Shown piece by piece: positions 1 to 6,960 of a stretch of DNA of 9,165 nt. The translations under genes and the position numbers were made by a program. The stretch is from Lysinibacillus sp. (GTDB taxonomy: Bacteria; Bacillota; Bacilli; Bacillales_A; Planococcaceae), in the NCBI GenBank assembly GCA_012735355.1, contig JAAYHP010000431.1:1-9165 (forward strand). Reading direction: 5' to 3'. How positions within the stretch are numbered: position 1 is the stretch's first letter; each line of letters begins with the position of its first letter. Below the pieces are notes generated by a model. It did not search any database. It was not told where the DNA came from and saw only the letters and a list, made by a program, of their open reading frames with translations.

Positions 1-120
1 AGGCTCGAGTCGGGCCCGTGGAAAGCGTCCCCGGAACGGAAATCAATTTTCAGTTTAATATCAAAAACTCATCATTTTCTTTTAAGAGAAAATGATGAGT
101 TTTTACTTTTGTCCCAACCT
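1..120. repeat. Dispersed repeat, copy A (runs off the left edge)
   Basis: The first ~45 bases are much richer in G+C than anything nearby and lead into a long AT-rich hairpin. Bases 29-120 align with the reverse complement of 6843-6929. The 34 bases left of the hairpin differ at six positions, the 42-base hairpin core differs at three, and there is one 4-base indel on the right. The GC-rich part (1-28) has no counterpart in the second copy, so copy A is the fuller one and probably continues beyond the window. It encodes no convincing protein. It lies upstream of noc, where gidB/rsmG normally ends. Whether it is a miniature mobile element or a REP-like repeat cannot be settled here. Confidence 0.7.
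63..104. terminator. Perfect 18-bp hairpin, likely bidirectional terminator
   Basis: The arms 63-80 and 87-104 are perfectly complementary around the loop TTTAAG. The stem is flanked by A-runs on the left and T-runs on the right, so it could end transcription in either direction. It is low in G+C (4 of 18 pairs). It forms the core of the dispersed repeat and would stop read-through from the gene to the left of the window. Confidence 0.55.
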
Positions 121-195
121 CATTTTCTTTGTAAAATTGATTCCTTATTATTATCCTTTTTCATGTATAATAGTAGATTGTAGCAAACAATCCTT

Positions 196-211
196 TGTTT
201 CACGTGAAACG
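196..211. promoter_or_regulatory. parS: parS site 1 (ParB/Spo0J binding)
   Basis: TGTTTCACGTGAAACG matches the palindromic parS consensus TGTTTCACGTGAAACA at 15 of 16 positions; only the last base differs. It lies between the left-edge repeat and noc. ParB/Spo0J recognises this sequence, loads there as a CTP clamp and spreads. Confidence 0.9.
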
Positions 212-376
212 TACAATAGTTTTTATAAAATTAGAAATAAATTTGCTTTTTCTTGCATAAATAATTTATATTTATGACAATTTAATAGAATTTACTTCTA
301 TCAGACGATGTACAATTAATATAGAATATTAAATAATTAAAATAGTGCAGATAGTTTCCAAAGGTGGTGCCAATGA

Positions 377-1264
377 ATGAAAAGTCCTTTTTCACGTTTT
401 TTTGGGGGCGGAGAAAAAGTAGCTTCTCAAGTAAAAAGGGAAATAGAAACGGCAGAGCAGAAAGAAAATAATAACTCCGAACATGTAGTTAAAATCCCAA
501 TTGATCAAATCATTCCGAACCGTTACCAGCCACGCACAATTTTTGATGAAGAGAAAATAGACGAATTATCAAGAACGATCCATACTCATGGTGTGATTCA
601 ACCGATTGTCGTTCGCAGACTTGATGGGGACCGTTATGAAATTATTGCTGGAGAACGACGTTATCGGGCAATTTAAAAGTTAAATTGGACAGAAGTGCCA
701 GCCATTGTTCGTGATTTAAATGATAAAGAAACAGCATCTATTGCATTAATTGAAAACTTACAACGGGAAGAGTTAACAGCGATTGAAGAAGCATTAGCCT
801 ATCAGCAATTAATTGAATTGCATCATTTAACGCAAGAAGCTTTAGCTCAACGTTTAGGTAAAGGTCAGTCAACTATTGCAAATAAACTAAGACTATTAAA
901 GCTACCAAAATATGTACAAGATGCAATTTTAAAAAGGGAAATTACAGAACGCCATGCTCGTGCTTTAATTAGCATTAAAGATGAAGAATTGCAAATTAAA
1001 TTAGTAGAATTAATAAGAGAAAATGATTGGAATGTTCGCCAACTAGAGGAATATATTCAAGAACTAATGAAGCCGGGCGAAGAGGAAGAGAAAAAAGCAA
1101 AACCGAAGCGAAAAGCTATAAGTAAAGATATTCGCATTGCTTTGAATACAATTAAACAATCTTTATCGATGGTAACAAAAAGCGGAATCAAAATAAAAAC
1201 AGAAGAAGAAGATACGGAAGATTATTATCAAATTACGGTGAAAATACCGAAGAAAAAATCATAA
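377..1264 (+). pseudogene. noc: Nucleoid occlusion protein Noc, interrupted by an in-frame stop
   Basis: A ParB-family, parB-paralogous protein of 295 codons (B. subtilis Noc is about 283). Start ATG 377 follows AAGGTGGTG and gives the Noc-type amphipathic membrane-targeting helix ([14 protein letters not shown]). The N-terminal CTP-binding domain includes QPRTIF (51-56) and GERRYRA (92-98). Codon 100 (bases 674-676) is TAA, where B. subtilis Noc has Gln, so one C-to-T change from CAA explains it. The frame then continues undisturbed with ENLQRE (126-131), the helix-turn-helix at about 152-175 and the C-terminal domain. GKGQST in the recognition region is Noc-like, unlike GKSRPH in the neighbouring Spo0J. 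The 99-residue product would lack DNA binding. A possible GTG restart at 695 has no good ribosome site and would lack the membrane helix and GERR motif. It could be a true null, read-through or a base-call error. Confidence 0.9.
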
Positions 1265-1265
1265 A

Positions 1266-1281
1266 TGTTTCACGTGAAACG
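1266..1281. promoter_or_regulatory. parS: parS site 2 (ParB/Spo0J binding)
   Basis: TGTTTCACGTGAAACG, identical to site 1 and 15 of 16 to consensus. It begins two bases after the noc stop codon and touches the left arm of the noc terminator, so it sits between noc and soj. Confidence 0.9.
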
Positions 1282-1319
1282 AGTGGTCGTCTCAACCACT
1301 AAGAGACGACCGCTTTTTT
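1282..1319 (+). terminator. Rho-independent terminator after noc
   Basis: The arms AGTGGTCGTCTC (1282-1293) and GAGACGACCGCT (1303-1314) pair over 12 bp with one G-T wobble around a 9-base loop, followed by a T-run to 1319. It ends the noc transcript and isolates soj. Confidence 0.85.
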
Positions 1320-1416
1320 CTATAAATTTTTTATGAAATTAATATTATTAAATACAACTAGATTATAAATTTGTTAGAATGAAAGAAAGCAAAAGTTTAA
1401 ATATTATTTAAATTTT

Positions 1417-1443
1417 TTGACAACTAAATAATCTATATATTTT
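1417..1443 (+). promoter_or_regulatory. Possible SigA promoter for soj-spo0J
   Basis: A perfect -35 box TTGACA (1417-1422) lies in an AT-rich stretch ahead of soj. The best -10 choices are TATTTT (1438-1443, 15-base spacer) or the closer TATATT (1436-1441), so the spacing is short and the -10 assignment is uncertain. In B. subtilis this promoter is controlled by Soj itself; no Soj-binding element can be recognised here. Confidence 0.35.
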
Positions 1444-1476
1444 AACTACTTGAACGATGAAAGCAGGTGCACAAAA

Positions 1477-2238
1477 TTGGGAAGAATTATCGCAATCGCC
1501 AACCAAAAAGGTGGTGTAGGCAAAACTACAACATCAGTAAATTTGAGCGCTTGCCTTGCTTATTTAGGAAAAAAAGTTTTATTAATAGACATTGATCCTC
1601 AAGGTAATGCCACAAGTGGTGTCGGTGTTGATAAAGGGGAAGCATCTAGCTGTATATACGATGTATTAATTGATGATGAAGACGTATTAAACGTTATTCA
1701 ACAAACAAAAGTAGAAAATTTATATGTAATTCCAGCAACAATTTCTTTAGCAGGTGCTGAAATTGAATTAGTTTCAACAATTTCACGAGAAGTCCGTTTG
1801 AAACATGCATTAGAAAATATAAAAGACCAATATGATTACATTATTATTGATTGTCCGCCATCATTAGGATTGTTAACGATTAATGCATTGACAGCTGCCG
1901 ATGCAGTTATTATTCCAGTACAATGTGAAAATTACGCTTTAGAAGGGCTTAGTCAATTGCTTTCAACTGTGAGACTTGTTCAAAAACATTTAAATTCTAG
2001 TTTAACTATTGATGGAGTACTGTTAACAATGTTAGATGCACGTACAAATTTAGGGATTCAAGTCATTGAGGAAGTCAAAAAATATTTCCAAGATAAAGTG
2101 TATAAAACAATTATTCCTCGAAACGTACGTTTAAGTGAAGCGCCTAGCTTTGGAGAACCTATTATCATCTATGACCCGAAATCACGAGGAGCTGAAGTGT
2201 ATTTAGAGTTAGCAAGGGAAGTGATTAAAAATGGCTAG
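1477..2238 (+). CDS. soj: Chromosome partitioning ATPase ParA/Soj
   Basis: A deviant Walker-type ATPase of 253 residues, the same length as B. subtilis Soj. It binds DNA non-specifically as an ATP dimer, works with ParB/Spo0J in origin segregation, and as monomer or dimer inhibits or stimulates DnaA. Visible motifs are the deviant Walker A KGGVGKTT (11-18, signature Lys11 and Lys16), the IDIDPQGN switch with Asp40, Walker B YIIIDCPPS with Asp125, and a basic IPRNVRLSEAPS segment near 190 in the DNA-binding region. I chose the TTG start at 1477 because AGGTG (1465-1469) lies 7 bases upstream and the protein then begins M-G-R-I-I-A-I, matching the family. A TTG at 1450 would add nine residues without a ribosome site. 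It overlaps spo0J by 8 bp. Confidence 0.95.
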   Translation: MGRIIAIANQKGGVGKTTTSVNLSACLAYLGKKVLLIDIDPQGNATSGVGVDKGEASSCIYDVLIDDEDVLNVIQQTKVENLYVIPATISLAGAEIELVSTISREVRLKHALENIKDQYDYIIIDCPPSLGLLTINALTAADAVIIPVQCENYALEGLSQLLSTVRLVQKHLNSSLTIDGVLLTMLDARTNLGIQVIEEVKKYFQDKVYKTIIPRNVRLSEAPSFGEPIIIYDPKSRGAEVYLELAREVIKNG

Positions 2239-3094
2239 AGGTTTAGGGAAAGGAATTGGAGCTTTATTTCCAACTGAAACATTAGAATCCATTCAAAATG
2301 AAGATCATATTGAAAAAATTCCATTGCAAAAACTTGTGGTAAATCCATTTCAACCAAGGAAATTATTCGATGAAGAAGCGATTGAAGAATTAGCTCAATC
2401 GATTCGAGAACATGGAATTATCCAACCAATCGTTGTTAGAAAAAAAGGGAAAAAATATGAAATTGTAGTTGGGGAAAGGCGCTTTCGTGCTGCTAAATTG
2501 GCCAATTTAGAGGAAATTCCAGCGATCGTTAAAGATCTGACAGAAGAGCAAATGATGGAGTTGGCTATTCTTGAAAACTTACAACGGGAGGATTTAACTC
2601 CTATTGAAGAAGCAGAAGCTTATCAAAGCTTAATTGAAAAGTTAAATTTTACTCAAGAAGATTTAGCGAAACGATTAGGGAAGAGTCGACCTCATATTAC
2701 AAATACAATTCGTCTCCTTCAGTTACCAGAAGAAGTGCGTCAGCTAGTAAATGATAGATCCCTTACGATGGGACACGGTAGAGCATTGTTAGGTTTAAAA
2801 AATAAAAAGAGAATTCCAGAAGTAGCGAAAAAAGTAATCAACCAATCTTTGAATGTTCGCCAATTAGAATCATTAATTAAGCAATTAAATGAAAATGTTT
2901 CACGTGAAACAAAAAAGACGCAAAAAAAAGATATATTTGTACAAGCAACTGAGTCCCAATTAAGGGAATTTTTCGGAACAAACGTTCAAATTAAGAAAAC
3001 GAAAAACAAAGGTAAAATCGAAATTGAATTTTATTCTGAAGATGATTTAGAACGTATTTTGGAAATCCTACAACTGGAACAAGATGAATTATAA
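2231..3094 (+). CDS. spo0J: Chromosome partitioning protein ParB/Spo0J
   Basis: A 287-residue ParB CTPase (B. subtilis 282) that binds parS, closes as a sliding clamp, and recruits SMC to the origin; it also stimulates Soj ATPase. The N-terminal LGKGIGALF (5-13) is the Soj-activating peptide region. The CTP-binding domain has QPRKLF (41-46) and GERRFRA (81-87), followed by ENLQRE (115-120). The helix-turn-helix is at about 141-163, with GKSRPHIT typical of ParB rather than Noc. The C-terminal dimerisation domain spans about 235-287. ATG 2231 overlaps the soj stop, with AAGGGAAG upstream inside soj, so the two are translationally coupled. Codons for NVSRET (222-227) carry a perfect parS site, as in other bacilli. 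In sporulating relatives it also opposes Soj-mediated repression of sporulation. Confidence 0.97.
   Translation: MARGLGKGIGALFPTETLESIQNEDHIEKIPLQKLVVNPFQPRKLFDEEAIEELAQSIREHGIIQPIVVRKKGKKYEIVVGERRFRAAKLANLEEIPAIVKDLTEEQMMELAILENLQREDLTPIEEAEAYQSLIEKLNFTQEDLAKRLGKSRPHITNTIRLLQLPEEVRQLVNDRSLTMGHGRALLGLKNKKRIPEVAKKVINQSLNVRQLESLIKQLNENVSRETKKTQKKDIFVQATESQLREFFGTNVQIKKTKNKGKIEIEFYSEDDLERILEILQLEQDEL
2896..2911. promoter_or_regulatory. parS: parS site 3, inside spo0J (perfect)
   Basis: TGTTTCACGTGAAACA is a 16 of 16 match and a full palindrome. It lies in the spo0J linker between the helix-turn-helix and dimerisation domains and encodes NVSRET. A parS site at this place in spo0J is the standard arrangement in Bacillus. 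Confidence 0.95.
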
Positions 3095-3095
3095 A

Positions 3096-3125
3096 AGGGC
3101 GCCCGATATAGGCGCTCTATTTTTC
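3096..3125 (+). terminator. Rho-independent terminator after spo0J
   Basis: AGGGCGCC (3096-3103) pairs with GGCGCTCT (3111-3118) over 8 bp with one G-T wobble and a 7-base loop, followed by ATTTTTCT. It starts two bases after the spo0J stop and separates the par operon from the DUF554 gene. Confidence 0.8.
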
Positions 3126-3153
3126 TAAAAAGAGAGAAAGAGGAAAATTTTAT

Positions 3154-3861
3154 ATGGTTTTGTTAGGAACAATAATCAATGCAGTATTAATTATCATAGG
3201 TTCAATCATTGGGAGGTTTTTTAAAAACATCCCTGAAAAAATGAAAAATACAGTACTATCTATTATTGGATTGGCAGTAGCAGTGCTTGGAATCCAAATG
3301 GGGCTTGAAACGAGCAATTTTATCATTGTCATCATTAGTTTAGTTGTAGGTGCAGTAATTGGTGAATGGCTTGATCTAGATTCGTTATTAAATCGATTTG
3401 GAAAATGGCTAGAATTAAAATTAGGTAAAAAGGATTCAAATAATGGAATTGCTGAAGGTTTTGTAACTGCAACCCTTATATTTGTTATTGGCTCCATGGG
3501 TATTATCGGAGCGCTAGACGGCGGACTAAGAAATGATCACGCTGTTCTTATTACAAAAGGGATTATCGACGGTTTTACTTCGATTGTGTTAGCTTCCACT
3601 TTAGGAATCGGTGTATTATTATCGGCTTTTCCTGTTTTTATATATCAAGGAACGATCGCAATCTTTGCAGGCTTAATTAGTAAATACATACCGGAAGAAG
3701 GATTAAATTTATTTATTCAAGAAATGACCGCAACAGGTGGTATTATGATTTTAGCTATCGGATTAAACATTGCTGGATTAACGAAAATTCGGGTAGCCAA
3801 CTTGTTGCCAGGTATTGTTGTAGTCGCTTTCATTATTGCTATCATGTTTTCTTTTCAATAA
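3154..3861 (+). CDS. DUF554 family integral membrane protein
   Basis: A 235-residue hydrophobic protein resembling the DUF554 family (YdfK/YqgA type), whose function is not established; a transport role is only a guess. About seven or eight membrane segments are visible, near 2-21, 33-50, 54-70, 102-121, 140-160, 163-176, 195-212 and 214-233. Family-like features are the Gly-rich first helix, the loop GALDGGLRND (119-128) and KIRVANLLPG (211-220) before the last helix. A purine-rich site AAGAGGA (3138-3144) precedes ATG 3154 by 9 bases. No convincing promoter was identified after the spo0J terminator. Its last 84 bases overlap the 3' end of the convergent yyaC gene, and there is no terminator between them. 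Confidence 0.85.
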   Translation: MVLLGTIINAVLIIIGSIIGRFFKNIPEKMKNTVLSIIGLAVAVLGIQMGLETSNFIIVIISLVVGAVIGEWLDLDSLLNRFGKWLELKLGKKDSNNGIAEGFVTATLIFVIGSMGIIGALDGGLRNDHAVLITKGIIDGFTSIVLASTLGIGVLLSAFPVFIYQGTIAIFAGLISKYIPEEGLNLFIQEMTATGGIMILAIGLNIAGLTKIRVANLLPGIVVVAFIIAIMFSFQ

Positions 3862-4407
3862 GTGCCGTTGATAGGCAAGGAACAATGCGCGGGAAATTTT
3901 GTTGCTCATTGAGTACGTAACATTTAAACGAGTACTTTGCAATACAAGCATCTCCATAAAACCTCCGACGTTGACAACTCCTTTAATGGAAATGTCACCG
4001 ATTGGAGGTAGTTCTTTGTTTACAGCTTTTCCAGGTAAAATGGGGCCATCTTGGACAATTATATGTCCAATGCTTTTTTCTCTCCCGAGACAAGCATCGA
4101 TGGCAACTACAAATGGTTCAGTAGTCATTTGTTGTAATTTCTCAACAGTAAGTGCTAAATTGATAGCATGAAGGGGCTCTTCTAATGTTCCAATCACTTG
4201 AAAGGGAAATTGAAAATTAGATAAAAAGCTCCCTGTTAAAGGTCCAAGAGCATCACCGGTAGAACGGTCTGTTCCGATGCAACAAAATATGAGATTTTCA
4301 TGTTCAAAGGGAATATGTTGTAAAAATAAATCACTTAAACGCCATATTGCACCTGTTTCTTCATGATGAACATACGTCTTAAAAGAATCTTGTGAAATAT
4401 TTTGCAT
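3778..4407 (-). CDS. yyaC: Sporulation protein YyaC (DUF1256, GPR-like fold)
   Basis: A 209-residue homologue of B. subtilis YyaC, a forespore-expressed protein related in fold to the germination protease Gpr and to hydrogenase-maturation peptidases; its substrate is unknown. Conserved stretches are CIGTDRSTGDALGPL (43-57), EEPLHA (76-81), VAIDACLG (101-108) and PPIGDISIKGVVNVGGFME (134-152). No signal peptide or membrane segment is visible, so it is probably soluble. The ATG at 4407 follows AAAGTGGGA on the minus strand. A SigF-type promoter lies 56 bases further upstream. The last 27 residues, polar and poorly conserved in look, are encoded antisense to the end of the DUF554 gene. In B. subtilis yyaC also follows spo0J, so the location agrees with the call. 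Confidence 0.9.
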   Translation of the reverse strand: MQNISQDSFKTYVHHEETGAIWRLSDLFLQHIPFEHENLIFCCIGTDRSTGDALGPLTGSFLSNFQFPFQVIGTLEEPLHAINLALTVEKLQQMTTEPFVVAIDACLGREKSIGHIIVQDGPILPGKAVNKELPPIGDISIKGVVNVGGFMEMLVLQSTRLNVTYSMSNKISRALFLAYQRHLLKRKHDSNNESDYNNTWQQVGYPNFR

Positions 4408-4463
4408 TGAATTCCCACTTTCTTATTTTATTTTGTAAAAATTTACTTCCATTTTCTTTAAAA

Positions 4464-4493
4464 AATTATATCCATTTCCTAAATTTTCTATAC
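4464..4493 (-). promoter_or_regulatory. Predicted SigF (forespore) promoter of yyaC
   Basis: On the minus strand GTATA (4493-4489), a 15-base spacer, then GGATATAATT (4473-4464) agree with the SigF pattern GYATA-N15-GGnnAnAnTw at every specified base. The -10 lies 56 bases before the yyaC start, leaving a normal leader. yyaC is a forespore gene in B. subtilis, which supports the reading. The -10 also contains TATAAT, so SigA use cannot be excluded; SigG, which overlaps SigF in specificity, could use it too. Confidence 0.6.
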
Positions 4494-4505
4494 TAGAGGT
4501 GGAAA

Positions 4506-5426
4506 ATGACTGCTGATATTGTTGCTAATGAAACGAAGGAGATCATCAATATTACTGAAAAGGTTTGGGGTTACTTAACTAGCGAAGAGCTTTGGGATTA
4601 TATTATTGTTGCTTCAATAAAAATCGTTGCTATAATGGTGTTTTCTTATATTATTGTATTTATTGGGAAGAGGATTATTGCTCGCATTTTTAAATTAAGA
4701 ATGCAATCACCGCTTAAATATTCAGAGAGGCGCCAAAAAACATTATTGAAGCTAGCCCAGAGCGTGTTATCTTATGTAGTTTATTTCAGTGCAATCGTTG
4801 GAATATTGTCATCTTTAAATATTAATGTAGCAGGATTACTTGCCGGCGCTGGTATTGCAGGTTTAGCGATAGGTTTTGGAGCCCAAAGCTTAGTAAAGGA
4901 TGTAATTACAGGATTTTTCATTATATTTGAAAACCAGTTTGGTGTTGGAGATTTTGTTCGTATTAATGCATCGAGTTCAGCAGAAGGTACCGTTACGGAA
5001 ATTGGTTTAAGAACAACAAAGATTGTTGGATTTACTGGAGAGGTTTATATTATTCCAAACGGTCAAATTACCGATGTGGTAAACTTTTCAATAAATAATT
5101 CAAAAGCAGTCATTGATATGCAAGTAGGTATTGAAGCAAATATTGAAAAAATAGAGAAGCTAATCAATGAATATTTAAAAACGTTGCCTGAAAAATATGA
5201 AGAACTTGTAAGTGTTCCAGTTTTTGTAGGTGTTCAAAATGTCGTTGGTACAGAAGTAACGATACGCATTGTTGCGGAAACAAAACCACAACAACACTAT
5301 GGCATCGCAAGAATTATTCGCAGGGATGTTAAAGAGATATTAGAGAAAAATGGCATTCCAATGGCATATCAAAAAATGATGATATATGATTTAAATAGAG
5401 AAAGTTTTAGGGGAGATGAGGAATGA
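4506..5426 (+). CDS. Small-conductance mechanosensitive channel, MscS family
   Basis: A 306-residue channel subunit that would open under membrane tension to release solutes on hypo-osmotic shock, assembling as a heptamer in the family. Membrane segments are visible near 33-55, 83-102 and 106-140. The third is the pore-lining helix: a Gly/Ala-rich stretch (AGLLAGAGIAGLAIGFGAQS, 109-128) followed by VITGFFIIFENQFGVGDFV, the family signature. The beta domain follows with IPNGQITDVVNFS (183-195), then an alpha/beta C-terminal domain. AGAGG (4495-4499) sits 6 bases before the ATG. It is divergent from yyaC across 98 bases and its stop overlaps the DUF951 start (ATGA). It resembles the YkuT-type short MscS proteins of Bacillus; which paralogue it represents is not decided. 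Confidence 0.92.
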   Translation: MTADIVANETKEIINITEKVWGYLTSEELWDYIIVASIKIVAIMVFSYIIVFIGKRIIARIFKLRMQSPLKYSERRQKTLLKLAQSVLSYVVYFSAIVGILSSLNINVAGLLAGAGIAGLAIGFGAQSLVKDVITGFFIIFENQFGVGDFVRINASSSAEGTVTEIGLRTTKIVGFTGEVYIIPNGQITDVVNFSINNSKAVIDMQVGIEANIEKIEKLINEYLKTLPEKYEELVSVPVFVGVQNVVGTEVTIRIVAETKPQQHYGIARIIRRDVKEILEKNGIPMAYQKMMIYDLNRESFRGDEE

Positions 5427-5623
5427 TGGAGACTAAATCCTTTAAATTGAATGATATTGTGGAAATGAAAAAACAACATCCATGCGGTACGAATGCTTGG
5501 AAAATTATTAGAATGGGTGCAGATATTCGCATTAAGTGCCAAGGATGTGGCCACAGTGTCATGCTACCTCGTCGAGAGTTTGCAAAAAAAATGAAAAGAG
5601 TTATCCAAGAAGCAGAAGAATAG
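5423..5623 (+). CDS. DUF951 small protein, probable metal- or nucleic-acid-binding
   Basis: A 66-residue protein of the DUF951 family, conserved in Firmicutes and of unknown function. The conserved pattern is visible: HPCG (19-22), W26, R30, DIRIKCQGCG (34-43) and LPRREF (48-53). Cys21, Cys39 and Cys42 with nearby His residues could hold zinc, but this is inference. The C-terminal third is a basic/acidic helix. The first ATG (5423) overlaps the mscS stop in ATGATG; the second ATG (5426) is equally possible. GGGGAG and GAGGA lie upstream inside mscS, so translation is coupled to the channel gene. The same gene precedes ychF in many relatives. Confidence 0.88.
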   Translation: MMETKSFKLNDIVEMKKQHPCGTNAWKIIRMGADIRIKCQGCGHSVMLPRREFAKKMKRVIQEAEE

Positions 5624-5726
5624 TGAACATAATAAATGTAAAATGGACTTTTATTATGGAAATCCATATAATTAACACTAGTGTAAAAATTAATAGCTAT
5701 GCTTGGTATAGAAAGGTAGTGGGTAA

Positions 5727-6827
5727 ATGTCACTAACAGCTGGAATTGTTGGTCTTCCAAATGTAGGGAAGTCCACGTTATTTAATGCAATCACAAAGGC
5801 AGGCGCTCTTGCTGCAAACTATCCGTTCGCAACAATCGATCCAAACGTAGGAGTCGTAGATGTTCCTGATGCTCGTTTAGATAAACTAACACAACTTGTA
5901 AAGCCTCAAAAGAAAGTTCCAACTTCCTTTGAATTTACGGATATTGCTGGTATTGTAAAAGGTGCTTCGAAAGGTGAAGGGCTAGGTAACAAGTTCCTTT
6001 CTCACATTCGTGAAGTTGATGCTATTTGTCAAGTTGTTCGTTGTTTTGAAGATGAAAACATCACTCACGTATCCGGGAAAGTAGACCCGATTGCCGATAT
6101 TGAAGTTATCAACTTAGAACTGATTCTAGCCGACTTAGAATCGGTAGATAAAAGGCTTCAAAGAGTGAGCAAAATTGCAAAGCAAAAAGACAAAGACGCG
6201 ATGATCGAAGAACCTATTTTAATGAAAATTAAAGAAGCTTTAGAAAGTGAAAAGCCAGCTCGCTCTGTAGAACTAACAGAAGATGAGCAAAAGGTGATTA
6301 AAGGATTAAACCTTTTAACATTAAAACCAATGCTTTATGTGGCAAATGTTTCTGAAGATGAAGTAGCGAATGCTGATGAAAACGAATATGTACAAAAGGT
6401 TCGTGAATATGCAGCAGCAGAAGGGGCACAAGTCATTGTCGTTTGCGCGAAAATTGAAGAGGAAATTGCACAGCTTGATGACGATGAAAAGAAAATGTTC
6501 CTTGAGGAATTAGGTATTAAAGAATCTGGTTTAGATCAATTAATTCGAGCTTCATATGATTTACTAGGTCTTGCTACTTACTTTACTGCTGGAGAAAAGG
6601 AAGTTCGTGCTTGGACATTTAAAAAAGGAATGAAAGCTCCTCAATGTGCTGGCATTATCCACTCCGACTTTGAACGAGGCTTCATTCGAGCGGAAACTGT
6701 TTCCTTTGATGATTTGCTTGAAGCTGGCTCAATGCAACAAGCGAAAGAGCAAGGAAAAGTTCGTTTAGAAGGAAAAGACTATGTAGTACAAGACGGGGAC
6801 ATTATGCTATTCCGCTTTAACGTATAA
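5727..6827 (+). CDS. ychF: Redox-regulated ATPase YchF (Obg/HAS-type P-loop)
   Basis: A 366-residue Obg-like P-loop NTPase, the same length as B. subtilis YchF (YyaF). Family members prefer ATP, bind ribosomes and act in translation and stress responses. Visible are G1 GLPNVGKS (9-16), G3 TDIAG (71-75) in a stretch [20 protein letters not shown], and NVSE (207-210) in place of the GTP-specifying NKxD, matching ATP preference. A helical coiled-coil region lies at about 130-200 and a TGS domain at about 283-366, ending in [14 protein letters not shown] (5712-5716) precedes the ATG by 10 bases. It is separated from DUF951 by 103 bases and is closed by the inverted repeat hairpin. Confidence 0.97.
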   Translation: MSLTAGIVGLPNVGKSTLFNAITKAGALAANYPFATIDPNVGVVDVPDARLDKLTQLVKPQKKVPTSFEFTDIAGIVKGASKGEGLGNKFLSHIREVDAICQVVRCFEDENITHVSGKVDPIADIEVINLELILADLESVDKRLQRVSKIAKQKDKDAMIEEPILMKIKEALESEKPARSVELTEDEQKVIKGLNLLTLKPMLYVANVSEDEVANADENEYVQKVREYAAAEGAQVIVVCAKIEEEIAQLDDDEKKMFLEELGIKESGLDQLIRASYDLLGLATYFTAGEKEVRAWTFKKGMKAPQCAGIIHSDFERGFIRAETVSFDDLLEAGSMQQAKEQGKVRLEGKDYVVQDGDIMLFRFNV

Positions 6828-6842
6828 TAGTTGAAACAAAAA

Positions 6843-6929
6843 GGTTCGGACATAAAAACTCATCATTTTCCTTTAAAAGAGAATGATGAGTTTTTGATAT
6901 TGAACTTCAAAATGATTTCTGTTCTGGGG
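6843..6929. repeat. Dispersed repeat, copy B (inverted relative to copy A)
   Basis: The reverse complement aligns with 29-120. It shares the hairpin arms, the flanking TTGATATT-side segment up to the CCCC block, and GTCC(G/C)AACCT on the other side. Homology stops at 6929; the GC-rich end seen at 1-28 is missing, so this copy is truncated or diverged. It occupies the space between the convergent ychF and DUF3267 genes. Confidence 0.7.
6854..6895. terminator. Bidirectional terminator hairpin between ychF and DUF3267
   Basis: The arms 6854-6870 and 6879-6895 pair over 17 bp with one T-G wobble around the loop CTTTAAAA. A-runs flank the left and T-runs the right, so it can serve both converging genes. 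It begins 27 bases after the ychF stop and lies about 65 bases beyond the DUF3267 stop on the other strand. Confidence 0.65.
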
Positions 6930-6960
6930 CAGATAATTCTTAATAAAATTGGCCTATAGT

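Noticed and set aside
92..277. A 61-codon open frame upstream of noc
   Set aside because: It starts inside the repeat hairpin, has no ribosome site, reads through parS, and its composition looks like translated AT-rich intergenic DNA.
3150..3497. A 115-codon minus-strand open frame
   Set aside because: It lies entirely opposite the DUF554 coding region and is a shadow of it.
3884..3898. Possible Noc-binding half site (CGGGAAAT)
   Set aside because: Only half of the TTTCCCGGGAAA palindrome is present and it lies within yyaC coding sequence; no full site was seen in the window.
4489..4494. TATACT as a -10 box for the MscS gene
   Set aside because: It lies directly against the ribosome site, so transcription would start at the start codon, and no -35 is present at the right distance.
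5675..5684. Palindrome ACACTAGTGT upstream of ychF
   Set aside because: Ten bases with no extension of the arms and no promoter beside it; chance is a sufficient explanation.
5407..5760. A 117-codon minus-strand open frame over DUF951 and the start of ychF
   Set aside because: It is antisense to two recognised genes and has no family features.
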